From assembly GCF_041381155.1 (NCBI RefSeq), contig NC_091135.1:6005620-6069619 (forward strand): a DNA stretch of 64,000 bases. Direction: 5' to 3'. The notes beneath the pieces were generated by a model. That model saw only the letters and a program-made list of their open reading frames with translations, was not told where the DNA came from and did no database searches. Positions 1-13,000 of this stretch are shown here, piece by piece (the stretch's first letter is position 1; the number at the start of each line of letters is the position of its first letter). The stretch comes from Argopecten irradians. Taxonomy: Eukaryota; Mollusca; Bivalvia; Pectinida; Pectinidae. The translations under genes were made by a program, and so were the position numbers.

Positions 1-165
1 CTTGGTGGAGTGTGCTGTTCGATGTATTTGGCGGCATACGGAAGTGAGATGACGCTTTAAAAAGGACAAAGATCCATTGCGTTAAAAAGAAACCAACAAA
101 TATACCGCAGCCTGCCAAAACATACATATATTAACATACGCAATACATTGCAGAGAAAGAAGATC
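1..165 (+). repeat. Dispersed repeat family D, copy cut by window edge
   Basis: The opening bases match the second half of the element at 6180-6660: the GGTGGAGTGTGCTGTT-like motif, the GGCGGCATACG block, the (A)TATACCGCAG...CCAAAACA block and the ACGCAA.ACA block come in the same order. It is therefore a 3' portion of a dispersed, non-coding mollusc repeat in plus orientation. Its right end is blurred. Confidence 0.6.
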
Positions 166-1215
166 GTCTTTAAATACACATGCTGTTAAATTAAATTCAT
201 TGATCTTTCTTAATATTTTTTATGGATTCAAGGACCATCTTTCAAGATGTAGAAATATTTAGATATACATGTACGACCGTTAAGTATATTTTTTACCACT
301 GTAAGATAACAATTAATATAGTTTTAAGTGTAAATCATAATATGCTTCATTAAAAGTCTTTCCTGTTATTACAGAGAAATGAAGATACTGAAAATATGTT
401 ATGTGTTATTAAACCAATGACAACTATATAGCTTGCTTTGTTGACGTCTTGTATCAAGAAAGACAACTCGAACGTGTTACCGAGTCATCTAGAAAAGACT
501 TTGTTCGAGCTATAGTAGTTTAACAACGGAACTTGATTAAGATCCGTCTCCTTTTATCACCAATTTGCTTATCTTATGTTTAAAACGTCACCTTTGAATG
601 GTTGATAAAATGGCATAACGTTTTTATAGAGAGAAAACTCCATCTGAGATATATAATGTAACGGAATTAGATTGAAGTATAAGGATTACTTTGACCAGAA
701 TGTTTAATATCACAGAAACCAATGTAATTTTGTCAAAGAATATAGTAAACATTGGTTATACCTCAATAACGTAACACTATTCTGATTAATTTTGAAATAA
801 TGTTGTTCATCTCGATTTGATTAGTTTATCGCTCACTGATGAAGTAGATAACGTTTGCTCTTACATGTAGATCTTTTTCTCGGAAGATGACAAGACAGCG
901 TCTTACATTCATGAATATTTATCAAATAGTTGCATTAATATGTTAACATAAATATGTTAATGAGATGAAAATATGGTAATGATCAGAGGACCAGATCAGA
1001 AAAAGAAAGCAAGACTAAAACGATACTATATCAGTCTACTCCAGAAATGTAAATGAAAACTAGATATCTCTTTCACGTTTGCGTGTTTTGTAGGTCACGT
1101 GTTGTTATTAAGCGTTCATAGTTATCCAAGCATTTGACTGCTTTCAGTTGACATTTATAGCCAGATTTATTCGCCTGTGATAATTGATTAAAATTTACAG
1201 CGTGAAATAGGTCAA
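166..1215. other. Intergenic, no recognised feature
   Basis: AT-rich sequence with stops in all frames. I see no exon-like segment, array or inverted repeat that I can support. Confidence 0.5.
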
Positions 1216-1221
1216 TATATA

Positions 1222-1460
1222 TTGTATACTGTAGTTCTTAAATTTCGCGGTTTATTGTTTGAAACTTATTCGCGGGGGTTCATGATCTAGCGAATCATAT
1301 TTGTGACTTTTGAAAGTGACATTTCCATGACAAACTGTGATATGTGAAATCATGAGCTTGATCAATTTCGCGAAGCATTAAATTTCGAGCTTTTGGACGA
1401 GCCGCGAATTTAGTGAAATTAAAACTTCCGCAAATATTAGCAATTATACAGTACTCGTAC
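1222..1460. mobile_element. MITE-like inverted-repeat element with CGCG-rich arms
   Basis: The left end reads TATACTGTAGTTCTTAAATT followed by TCGCGG. The right end carries GCGAATTTAGTGAAATT and then TATACAGTAC, so TACTGTA/TACAGTA and the AATTTCGCG-type blocks are inverted about 230 bp apart. There is no coding capacity. A related arrangement occurs at about 40055-40280. Boundaries are approximate. Confidence 0.45.
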
Positions 1461-1969
1461 CAAATTAATGTATTTAAACATGATACACTCTGTATTTATT
1501 TTAAAAATGTAACAAGATACTTTCGTGATCATCTCCATGATAAAGAATATACATGTCACAATTGTCAAAAACTGTAATGTTTGATTTTAATGCACTAACT
1601 TTGCACCAACCAATCTGTAGGGTATCGATTTGCAACAACAATTTCTATTCCATTCAGAAAAAAACCGTATTACGTCAGTTAAGACTAAATATCTCAACTG
1701 GAACACCCGCGAAAACCACAGTGTCTAAACTCCACTCTGCTCCGTTTATCAGACCACGACTAATAGGTGTAGGAGGATTACGTGGGTAACTGATGATGCA
1801 CCAGGACAGATAGTAATACTTGACATATTTTTTTCGAGGACTAGTTTGTTTGTTGTGATAATCAATAATATATACTGAAAGTTATGTGATTGTTTATAGA
1901 TATAAATTGTCCATTTTAGTTGTGTAAATTTAGTAGCTACGAAAATAGGTGGCATGAATGATAAAAAAA

Positions 1970-3345
1970 ATAAACTGACCCCATCCCCAGAGGGTATACG
2001 TGAGAAAAAAAAATCATGTAGTGACTTTTAATTAAACCAATAATTTATAAATATAAATAGTTGATTTTTAATATTTCAAGTGTCATAGTGTAAGATTTGC
2101 AGAAAGACAAACCATAGGCCCAAGGGAGGACAGATGCTGGCCTAAAAATTGTTAATCATTTGACCCATTTGAAATCCAGCCCCTGCGGTCCCCAGGGGGT
2201 CATCGAGACAGAATATGGATGTTAAAATACTATAACTTAGCTAATAATGTAATCAGTATTTGACTAATTTCCTACGAAAATTGGGCAAATAATGTTCACA
2301 AATATGTTTTTTCCTATATAAACTAAAGTAAACTTGACCCCTCCCCAGGGGGTAACGTGAGATCCCAAGGTCATATAAGTCACAATTTTTATAAAACACC
2401 TTAAGACCATCTATAATTATTTGATTCAACTATATCTAGAATTTTAGAAGATTTCTGAAGTTTTTAGACGATTTGACCCCTTTGTAGCCCCGCCCCTCTG
2501 CCCCCAGGGGGTCGGCCTGGACCAATATGGATATGATATTAAAATGCTATCTCAGGCTAATAATTCTAACCAAGTTTGACTCATTTCCAATGAAAATTGA
2601 GCAAAACATGCTCATAAATGTGTTTCCAAATATAAACTATAGTAAACTTGACCCCCTCCCCAAGGGGAAACCTGAGAACCCAGGGTCATATAATTCGCAA
2701 TTTTTGTAAAGGACCTTGAGACCTTTCTATTTATGAAGAGTATTTGATTCTACCATTTCCAGAATTTCAGAAGAAGATTTTTGAAGTTTTAGCCTATTTG
2801 ACCCTTTTTTAGCCCCGCCCGAAGGTACCTGGGGGTCAGTCATAGAAAATTTGTTAATAGGATTAAATGGCCATCTCATTCTGATAATTCTGACAACATT
2901 TGACTCATTTCTTATTACAATTGACCAAATCATGCGCAAAAAAGTGTTTTTCCCAATATAAACTATAGTAAACTTAACCCCCTCCCCAGGGGGAAATTAG
3001 AGACCCCAGGGTCATATAATTCACAATTTTTGTAAGGGACCTTAAGACTTTTCTATCTATGAAGAGTATTTGATTCTACCACATCTGTGAGTAGAGAAGA
3101 AGATTTTTGAAATTTTACTCAATTTTACCCCTTTTGGCCCCTCCCACAGCCCCCTGGGGGGTGGAGACCACATAATTCACAATTTTGATTGGCCTTAATG
3201 CCTGAGAAGGTTTTTACGCAAAATTTCATTGAAATTGCTTCAAGTTTTGGAGAAGAAGTCGAAAATGTAAATTGTTTACGGACATACGACGCACGACGCA
3301 CGACGCACGACCGACGGACAAAAGCGATTAGAATAGGTCACTTGA
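1970..3345 (+). mobile_element. Pearl-like satellite-bearing non-autonomous element
   Basis: Four diverged tandem units of about 315-330 bp repeat the pattern AACTTGACCCC(C)TCCCC.GGGG, then GGTCATATAA.TC.CAATTTT and a CTTAAGAC block; the GACCCC motif recurs near 1975, 2333, 2648 and 2975. The last unit runs into a 3' tail with repeats of GACGCACGACGCACGAC and ACGGACAAAAGCGATTAGAA. Tandem core units plus an ACGG-type microsatellite tail is the layout of bivalve pearl elements (non-autonomous relatives of Helitrons/Helentrons). The orientation is inferred from the tail. A reverse partial copy sits at 32435-32790. Confidence 0.65.
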
Positions 3346-3399
3346 CTTCGTCTCACTCACAGAAAGATGAACGAAAATTTCAGTAAACATGTTCGTGTT

Positions 3400-4985
3400 G
3401 CGTTTGAAACTACTTATTTTTGTTTTGTTTGGTTTTAACTTTTTCACGGTGACAATCCATTGTTACGATGATAATTCGTATACATTATGTTAAAATGCCC
3501 CTTGTCGCTATAAATGCCTTCCAAAATCAGTTAAAACCTGGCATATTTGACACCGTTAATATCCAACACACATATTGATATACGTTTCTCCTACGCCCTT
3601 CATTACTGCGGTATTAATTAGGCATGCCTATAGCAAAGACACGCATGCAAAGTTAAACCCCCAGATGGTATATTCTAGACTCTCGAGAAATGTGACTTCA
3701 CTCGTACTTAAATGAAAGTTACATGGTATACTTAATTTACACAGAAACGTTCATGAATACTTATTTTTATGATGATCACGCGAAACAACAACAACAACAA
3801 CAACAAATTAATACAAAACCCATACAAAAAATAACCATGTTTAGAACTTGTTATCAAATAGCTGTTTCGTCCTTTTATCATACTACACGATACCATGAGC
3901 CATTTTCTCATATGACAATGGTTCTTGGTAACGTGTACTTTTGTATGTTAATCATGCAAAAGCCAAACTAAAAAATAACAACAAAAGCAAAAAAGAAGAC
4001 ATACGAAATAATAACCATGTTTAGAACTGTTTCGTTCAACACACTGCACGAAACCTAGAACCAATTCATATGAGAGTCGACTACATATTGTATGAGGGAA
4101 GAATAAAAAGTGCAAAAAGCATGAATGGTTGTTGCAAGTCATTCTGATTTACATATGGAAAGTGAAAACACTACAACGCCAGACCACGCCCCTAGAGTGT
4201 GCTAATGTAGTGGTTTTACAACTGAATGTATGTAGATTGTCTTTGTCTTTGACACTTCGTGCCATCCTCTAAGTACGTGCTCTTGTGTGTATGACTCCCG
4301 AGTCCGGTTGTTTAAAGGATGACTAGCTTAATATCTTGACTAGTGAAATTTCCTTTTCTCATTTGCTACAAAACCTTTACTTATTTCTTCACTAAAATAT
4401 GTATGTAGGTTAAGATTAGAGTTCTTAAGAGTCCTGTGAAGGATTTTTGAAGTTAGTATTACGAGAAATTATTTTATTTTGATTTGCAAAGTGTTGTTAA
4501 AGCTAATCAATCTTTCACAAAAGGACCCTAGTAATACGTTATATTACAGTTGCGATTCGTGCTTTCAAAGCTAATCAAAACTCATGCGAACATACAGAAT
4601 GTATATGATATACTAGATCAGAATTTTAAAAAAAATCGTTTCACGATATACACTTATTATGATCAGACGATAATCTTTGCTATATAAATGTGTAAAACAT
4701 ATTAATATATCATAGGAAGATATTATTAACGGATAATTTATTTTTGTTATCTCGAAGTCGATTCTAAGTGTACCGTTGTGAAGATTCTGATATTCGAGTC
4801 AACTGTGTTAACTGCGAAATAAATGTAATACTTCGAGTATAATGTAATACTTCGAGTTTAACACGATCTCGATTTCTATCTTTACATTTAAATCGTAGGT
4901 ACGGGCAATTTTTTAATAATTTCTCAGACGTTCCGGGGTGCAAGCGTCCTCTGTTATTGAAGATATTAGTATTACAAATCTAAGT
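3400..4985. other. Intergenic, only a short CAA microsatellite
   Basis: No gene recognised. There is a (CAA)n run near 3785-3806. Two loosely similar segments (about 3830-3960 and 4010-4080) share TAACCATGTTTAGAACT and ATATGA.A, suggesting an old local duplication. Confidence 0.4.
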
Positions 4986-4999
4986 CTAATCCGAAGTTC

Positions 5000-5170
5000 A
5001 AAGATACCATTTATTCTGTATCTATATTTTATAGAGTAATCTACTTTTGCGAGTATATGATGATTGTGACGTCATGTGTTTGTGAGTGTCACGCAAGAAA
5101 ACGACGTGAGTTTCGTTCCAAAACATCCTAACACAATGACGTCACAATGGATAACAACCCATATGTGAGG
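5000..5170. mobile_element. Diverged copy of MITE family A (TGACGTCA arms)
   Basis: Contains TGATTGTGACGTCATGTGTT, and about 75 bp later AATGACGTCACAATGG, with AGAAAACGACGT between them, in the same order as the intact copy at 11595-11783 (including GAGAAAACGACGTAAATT). The outer terminal inverted repeats are decayed. Non-coding. Confidence 0.5.
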
Positions 5171-6179
5171 CAAATTTGTGTTATGTGAAGACAGAGTACA
5201 CCATAGCAGCTTTGTGTTTAAAGCATATCAAAAATATGTTCCCATTATTGCATAAATTATCTTAGACAGCTACAGTACCGGAAGTTTTGTGAAAACCAGA
5301 CCATCCCAAGAAAACAAGCAGGCTAAAGGTGTTAACTACGTCATCATATTACCACATGACGCCAGTGACGTCAGCTAAATTTGATTTCCGCTGAAGGTAC
5401 TCTGCGGTAAATACAAATATCACATGAAATATAAACAATATTTGAGCAAATATATATTAATATTGTTAGTGCGAAGGTGCGTGTAAATTATTCGTTATTT
5501 GTTTACAAAAAATGTAAAAACAATGATTAAATCAATGGACGTGTTGTACACTTTTTTTCATTTTTTTGCCCCAACGGAAACCGGTATTTTATTTGTTGTC
5601 AGAAGTTTGGTAAACAATACGTCAGTCGCCCATGAATTAACACAACAGTTAAAAAGCGTCACAAAACCTATACTAGAATGAATCATTAAATTTTTTGAAT
5701 TTGTCTACCTGCAAATCGTGTTATGACCGTGAAAAAGTAAACACAAGAGAAAATTCAAACCCACATAATACTATTCTGGTTTTGATAATGTTTAATTTTA
5801 TTCATATGATTATCATGGTGTATACACGACAAAGATATTGACATTAATACATGTATACATATCCGAATGCTAATCTCTATACTAAAGCTTTACCGAGTGT
5901 AGAATATATTGATATTGTAATGAAGTGGTTTTATCTTTATTAATTAGGTCAATATGAGGAAAACACATTGAATATCTATCCTACATAAATGCTTTATTCT
6001 TCATCATTTCAATGCATTAAAACACTGTTTATCATTTTGCGTAATTGTTTGAGATTTTTGTATTTACATTATTGACACAACGTGTATATATACTGATGGT
6101 AAAAATAATCTAAACGTTGACGTGTTGACAAAATTCAGTGGTAAGAGGAATAACATTAAATACCTTAAATTGGTTCAAC
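5171..6179. other. Intergenic, nothing recognised
   Basis: AT-rich. One short open frame (5499-5681) has no recognisable family, signal peptide or splice context and is not called. Confidence 0.4.
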
Positions 6180-6660
6180 AGGTAGGGCTTTGTTGTACTT
6201 GCTGTCCCTTTGGCATAATCGTAAAAGGCGACTAAATTTAGGTTCTTATCTTTTCTTTCTTCCTAACGTCTCCCTTGACACCGCCTCACCTTTGGCCTTC
6301 GGTTGAGCGGTCGTTGGTCCCTGGAGACACACCAAAGTCTATAAAAATGGCAGTTTCTGCTCCTGCTTAGCGTTCTGTATACATGACGACTGATTCCCCC
6401 GTTGTCAGTATAATTTGGCCGGGTGGGGTGTGTTGCTTGGTGTTTCCGGCAGCATGGTTCAATGATATAGCACTATAAAAAAGCCCAAGGGTTCCACTAT
6501 ACAAAAAGACACAACACGAATATACCACAGTCTCCCAAAACACGCACCAGGTATATCATACACGCAACAGAAATCATACATGGGAGCCCATCCTTACATG
6601 ACACTGACTGTTAATAGGACAAATTTATTGAATCAAACAAATATACAAATCAACATATGA
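6180..6660 (+). repeat. Dispersed repeat family D, most complete copy
   Basis: Ordered blocks: GGTAGGGCTTTGTTGTACTT, CGTAAAAGGCGACTAAATTT, CTTCCTAACGTCTCC, GGTCCCTGGAGACACACCAA, GTTTCTGCTCCTGCTTAGCG, TATAGCACTATAAAAAAGC, AACACGAATATACCACAGTC, and a 3' end CTGTTAATAGGACAAATTTA. The same blocks recur at 1-165, 21060-21240, 28965-29235 and 30938-31770, so this is an interspersed, non-coding family. From memory similar blocks are common in scallop DNA; that memory is the basis for the taxon guess. Mechanism of spread unknown; a LINE-type 3' end is possible. Confidence 0.6.
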
Positions 6661-7444
6661 TTCAATGCACAGTTTGCCTTATTACCCACTAATCAGATGT
6701 GACATAATCACAAAAACAAATGAATTAATTATATAAGAAATATCCATATGATAGCATCAAACTACCGTTGTTAGTTGCTGGATATTTGTAATGATGGGGA
6801 ACGGAAACGTCTCGAAGCTGGTAGGCAAAAGTATCTAAATATGTTTTATTTACTCTCACCTCTTGCTCAGAAGTTCCAGATGTTGATTTTCCCCATGCAG
6901 ATCATGTTGTTATTATTTTAACAAATATGCACTTTTGTTTGTCTATGGTATGCATTTGTATTAAAACAACTAAAAATAGTTACATCCGAAGGTTATATAG
7001 AAGTAGACTATTTAAGCAAAAAACAAAACATAAACATATCAAGGACGGAATCGTCTGTATGTGAATACTTCGAGTGGTGAGGGTGTTTTAGGATGGTGCT
7101 GTATGTGTGTAGTGTCTCCTTGTAATAATTGAATTCTTGTCATTTCATTGAAGCATGTTGCTAAAATACCGAACAACACACAAACCAGTCGTCCCATTCC
7201 CTTTATATTGAGTTCTTAGTGGAGTAAACATTTCCATTTTTAAAGACTATGGTGTGTTTCGACCAGGGAAGATAAAGAACATCGACCCTTCGATCCCTGC
7301 AAGTGTCCAAGTGCGAATGTACAATTCATTCTCAAAACTGTTGGTAACATAACAAATCAGAAAAAAATACATTCCAAATTTAGTCGCCTTTTACGACCGA
7401 AAAGAATGGGGACAGAGGAAATTCTGCCACTGAATCTGAGGTAG
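6661..7444. other. Intergenic with a reverse fragment of repeat family D
   Basis: Near 7378-7400 the string TTTAGTCGCCTTTTACGACC is the reverse complement of the GGCGACTAAA block of family D, so a minus-strand fragment lies here. Nothing else recognised. Confidence 0.4.
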
Positions 7445-7680
7445 TACGTTTAGTTTTGGTTAGATTAGTTTAACGTCCTATTAAAAGCGCTAGTCATCTA
7501 ATGGCATGTCAGGTTTGTTGCTGGAGGAAAGTCTTAGAAAATGGAGAAAAGCCACCGACCAGCGGCCAGGACCTAGCTACTGTCCCATATTGGATTCGAA
7601 CACGCATCCATGAGTTGGAGGGCTTCTGGAAATATTTAGGGATATCTTAACCACGCGGCAACCACAGCCCCCTTAAAGGT
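7445..7680 (-). mobile_element. tRNA-derived SINE (Leu/Ser-type head)
   Basis: Read on the minus strand from about 7680, GGTTGCCGCGTGGTTAAG resembles a class II tRNA A box, and TGTTCGAATCC about 55 bp on is a near-perfect B box. After these come a body with the motif TTTTCTCCATTTTC and TTCCTCCAGCAAC and a 3' end GGACGTTAAACTAATC. This is the order of a Pol III SINE: tRNA head, body, LINE-like tail. It is not a tRNA gene because no acceptor stem or anticodon arm forms. Likely old. Confidence 0.65.
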
Positions 7681-7689
7681 ATGAAGTTG

Positions 7690-9500
7690 TAGAATGTTAG
7701 AGAAAACACATTAAAATCAGCTGTGTATTCTTGCATATACTCTCCTGCAGAACGTTACATCGAAGATCATTTTGAATCTTGGAATCTCGAATCTTGATCA
7801 AACTTCAGATTTAAAATTATAATCTGATTTGAACCCATCGACTGCGAAATTGGGAATCAAGCTCAAACACGTCATGTAAGTTAAACGAAAATATATCAAT
7901 GATGGACAAAAATATGTTGGAAGATAGCGGGCTCTACTACTTTAGCATTCGAGATATACATTGAGAATAAATTGCTTATGAAACCACAAAAGTCAAATAT
8001 AAAATACATCAGCCTAATTTTGTCAATCGTTTGATATAACTTGAGCTCTTGTTAAATTGACATGGGACGTGATTAACACGTAAAGTACAATAATTAGCTA
8101 GCATGATGAATACGATTCAGAGGATGATAAAGCACTGTCGATCACTACTAGGCGTTACCGATCATATATTTATAGGTTAAATGTTTTATCTATATACCAT
8201 CTCAAGTATATACGGTATAAGACATTCCGTTAAATTAATCAGTGGAGGTGTTTTATCAATTTCAGGTAACACTTATAGATTTTGACACCAATACATCTTT
8301 TTTATGTTAATTAAAAAAATCAGGTGTCAACGTAATATAAGTATTTTGACGTGCTCCGACACTTTAGTCTTAACACTGGAAAAAATTATAGAATTAAAGT
8401 ATAACTGATAAATATGTGTGATCAAATTTACTTAAAATTCCAGTATGACCAGTTTGATGCAAGGCTGAATAAAGAGCACATGTACATGTTTGTATGGAGT
8501 AATAACTAGAATACACATTTATCTATAATATTATAACCGTAAAGAAAAATTTAAGCGTTAAGAGGACATTATTTATTTGAATATTGATCATAAAAACCTC
8601 TAGCAAATTATTAATAAAAAGATGTATTATAACTTTGTAAATTTTACAGCGCAATCCCACCGGAAAAACAAACAAAACACAGAGTTATCTATGTGGAGTT
8701 TCACATCTTTCACACTCATTTGCAAATGTATTATTTAATTTTGTTTTAAATTAACAATACTGCATGAATCTAAGGCAAAACAAGTACCAAAAAGATCATT
8801 ATAGATATATTTTTTTACTATTTCAGCATACTCATACAAGAAAGTTGACTCTTCAACATTTTAATATAATTGTTTTGGGATTTTGACCTGTCAGATCATG
8901 CATGAACATGTATTAAAAACGTCCCATTGTGCACACCCTTAATGACTAAAAGGCGATACCTTTTAACATGACATGGTGAATTAAGATACCTTTGTTTCAA
9001 TGTTATGGTTGGTATAGTGTTCAGCCAACTGTAACGGTCGGCGTTGGGGCGATACTACAAGACAACAGTGTGGACGGCGTCACCGCATCCGTCTTTAAGA
9101 TGAATGTATAAAATTTAGTCCAAAAAGAATGACAAACTTGTTGTATCACTCAATAAACCCTCTAAATACCCTTTACCAGTACGACAAATAATTATTTTAT
9201 AACTTAATTAGTGTTTGGTTGTCATGCATCAAGATGTTATTTTTTTGCAATTTTTTATGGAGTAATAATAAAAATATGTTGAATATGTAAAAATTTATAG
9301 TATGTAATAATGCTGACAGGGCTTTGTTTAAAGTCATCATCAGACCGTTTTAACTCATTAACTGTATGAACATTCCTTTCGTTGTCTTTTACCTGTGCTG
9401 ACGACGTCATATCAATAATCTTCACTCCTCGCTCCCTAGAGCAGCAAACCTATAGCTACATCCCCTGTTGATAAACGATGACCCGTGTCTGTAATTACGT
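7690..9500. other. Intergenic, upstream of the lectin-like gene
   Basis: AT-rich, with stops in every frame and no clear repeat unit. The last part (about 9390-9480) is slightly GC-richer and contains GACGACGTCATATC, which may belong to the promoter region of the next gene, but I cannot assign it. Confidence 0.4.
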
Positions 9501-9509
9501 ATGAGGCGT

Positions 9510-9517
9510 TATAAATA
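9510..9517 (+). promoter_or_regulatory. TATA box of the CBM14/SUEL/LamG gene
   Basis: TATAAATA lies about 30 bp upstream of a short putative first exon that ends at 9568 in AAG|GTGAGT. A TATA-driven promoter is common for strongly or tissue-specifically expressed secreted proteins. The start site near 9540 is inferred. Confidence 0.6.
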
Positions 9518-9539
9518 AGACAAAGGGCCAGCAACGACA

Positions 9540-9568
9540 CACGTAGAAGGAACGCTCACAAAGGAAAG
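9540..9568 (+). other. Putative non-coding exon 1 (5' UTR)
   Basis: Short segment between the TATA box and the consensus donor AAG|GTGAGT (GT at 9569). No ATG inside. It would splice to the acceptor TTTCAG before 9989. Start is inferred, end is seen. Confidence 0.5.
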
Positions 9569-10023
9569 GTGAGTCTTCATTTATTTATTTATCAATTTCA
9601 AAAATTAATTCAAATTGATTTCATAAACCCAGAACATCAACTGTGTAATATGTAACTGATTGTATTTGCGTAGTTTTATATTAAATTCTGTTATTAAACG
9701 ATATGTTCTCGTAGTTAGGTGCATCATTATATTCGTTTATTATTTAAATTTTAGTTTTATTTGCATACTGTTTTTGTAATAGCTATCACGTGTGCATGTA
9801 AATATCATAGGCATTTCACAACATGAAGATAAATGGTTATAAAATATGAAATATATAGATAATGCTGATTAATAATGGTTGTAATAAGGTATTGGCATAA
9901 CTGATTTTCAAACTTTCAAACTTTTTTCAAATAGGGCGAATGATTTTAATTCCAAATTCATTTCTCAGCCATCTTGTTTGACTTTCAGCATTTTTGAAGA
10001 CTGTGAGTCCACATCCAGCAGTG

Positions 10024-10078
10024 ATGTATTATAGTCTGCTGGTATTACTTGCACTACTGCCAGTGCTTTACGGCCAAG
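10024..10078 (+). CDS. Lectin-like gene, exon 2: start codon and signal peptide
   Basis: The non-coding part of the exon starts at 9989 after TTTCAG. The ATG opens MYYSLLVLLALLPVLYGQ, a compact hydrophobic signal peptide. The exon ends in phase 1 at CAAG|GTTGGT. Confidence 0.85.
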
Positions 10079-13000
10079 GTTGGTATTACACAGGGAACTC
10101 TGGATGTAACCATTTGCAATGTTTTTAAATGTTGAAAAACATATCTCAAAAGCTATTGTTATTAAACATTTAATTGGGTTTCTCGTATTTAAAAAACACG
10201 TGTGATGTTACTGCATACATTTTTGCGTTTGTATTCTCGTGAAGTAGAGTATATATAGATATACCTGATTATCAAATTATTACCTATATGTAGTCTAATA
10301 CATGTTGTGAAGAAGCAAAAGAAGGACTGCGTTACTCTATCTTTTTAGAGAAATAATAATCCGAGATTATCTGTCGACAAAGGATATAATACCATTACTT
10401 AAGTGCAAGCCGCACTTACTTTGTTATTCAAATCCCATAGTTTTCCATAATGCAGTATACATTAATTAAAATTCTGTATTGTTTTTACTTGCTTGATCTT
10501 TGAAGGTAAGACTGATTTGCATACATTTATACCATGCATGCTTACTGCTTTTGTTACATGGGATATCTATTTTTTATCTAATTTTATGATAATGATTTAG
10601 TATATATCTTAACCTTAAACAAGGTGACAATAGACTAAACATCAGCTATATCTAACTGTTAACAATATTTATTATAGTGTACGTCGGCCGAGAGAGAAAA
10701 CAAAAAAGTATATGTTCTACAAATTACAATAGCTATATATCAACGAAGGTAATCGCCCCGGGCCTTCCGTGTTTAACATACGAAATGTGAGATAATACAA
10801 TTGTCATTATAGGCGAAGCCTAATAAAATGTAAATCATGTATTTAAAGTCTCCTGTCGTCTTTAATGCATGTGCTTAATATACTGTAACCTGCTTCTAAC
10901 TATGTAGTTGGTTTGTGTGTACGTTTTACAAATGTTAAGACATGCCCATATAATTGTATATATGTGTGTCTTTCTTGGAATAGAATCATCTTTTTCGATG
11001 ATGGATTCAAATCGGCCATAGAACCACCAAAATAATTATGTATTTAGTTTTGTGTACATATTGCCTTCATGATTTGCTCAGTTACTGCAACTATATGCCT
11101 TTTCACGGTAACGAAATTTTCCTATGAACAATTAAACTTTCTAATGGGTGATATTAGTGATTAATCATTCCGTGATCTGTTCATTTACTAAAAAACATTT
11201 TAGCGGTTAAGTTTTTTTGGTAACGACTTATATTGCTATTTAGTATTTATGTATATTCGTCCATTTCTTACCATGCCTACATGTAATAGTACAAATAGTT
11301 TAAAGTTGAGCTCAACATTTCAGCGAGCAAAATCGCCAAATATATGTATCTAACACATGTATACTTTAGATTCGAGAGATATTATGTGCCACATATGTTA
11401 CTAAAACATAATAGGTATCACAATAATATTTTTGCAATTATCTTTTTCAGATGTTTTACTGTTTTGATTGTTGAACTATTACATATTGCTTTACTGCTTC
11501 TAGTTCTTTAAATCAATAATCATAATAATTCAATTAATAATTAAAATGAAAAATAATTCAAGACGATATAATAATAAGATTTTGACATCAATACTATTCC
11601 GAATTTGCATATTACAGAGTTATCTGCACTTGCGGGTAGGTATTGATTGTGACGTCATGTGTTTGCTAGCGTAACCTCATACGTTTCGGAGAAAACGACG
11701 TAAATTGCGCTCACAAAATAATGACGTAACAATCGAAACTTACCCGCAAGGGAGTTAACTCTGTAATATGCAAAGACGGAATAAGTTTCTTTCGAATACA
11801 TGATTACATCATACATGTATAATATTTTTCAGATATTTGCAGACGATGCAGAGGTCCCAATGTATGCTTCTTTCCTGACTCGAGGGATTGCCGAATGTAC
11901 AATATATGTCACAGTAAAAGGCAACAGGCGATGCGCTGTCCGTTCGGAACATTTTTCGATGTTGGCAATAATATATGTAACTATCCATCCCGTGTAAACT
12001 GTGGAAGTGGTAAGTAACCATATCATACAGCTTGTACGATATACTACTATCCAGAAATGGATAATTAATTTCATGTTGGAATTGAAGTATTTCATTTAAA
12101 CCATGGGCCAATTACATGTGCCATAACAACTACAAAGTATGACCCGTAGTTTTTTTTGTTCGAGACATATTTCATGTTGGGATCAAAGTCTTTCATTTAA
12201 ACCATGGGCCAATTACATGTGCCATAACAACTACAAAGTATGACCCGTAGTTTTTTGTTCGAGACATATTTCATGTTGGGATCAAAGTCTTTCATTTAAA
12301 CAATGGGCCAATTACATGTGCCATAACAACTACAAAGTATGACCCGTAGTTTTTTTTGTTCGAGACATATTTCATGTTGGGATTGAAGTCTTTCATTTAA
12401 ACCATGGGCCAATTACATGTGCCATAACAACTACAAAGTATGACCCGTAGTTTTTTGTTCGAGACATATTTCATGTTGGGATTGAAGTCTTTCATTTAAA
12501 ACAAGGGCCAATTACATGTGCCATAACAACTACAAAGTATGACCCGTAGTTTTTTGTTCGAGACATATTTCATGTTGGGATTGAAGTCTTCCATTTAAAA
12601 CAAGGACCAATTACATGTGCCATAACAACTACAAAGCATGACCCGTAGGCTTTTGTTCGAGACATATTAAAACCCTTAAGTTGTAATGAAGTAACCTGTA
12701 GAAAGACAAAATGCTAACTACAAGTGACGTAGGTAATTACAAGGTAAGATGATCATTGGTTACAAGTGACTACATTTATAGTTGCATAGATTATAAACAG
12801 GTTATATGATTTATTGCACATGTCTTACTAGTATTGAGTATGGATTCAACAGAAGTTATTTCCTTATACAAACATGTTACGGTTATATTGCATTGTAAAT
12901 AATGATTTGATGGAATCAGTCTTTAACGCTATTGCGGATTTAAAGCCCGCTAAAAAGCTATCAAAATCTGAGCTTTCACGTAGTTATTGTTGTCCCACTT

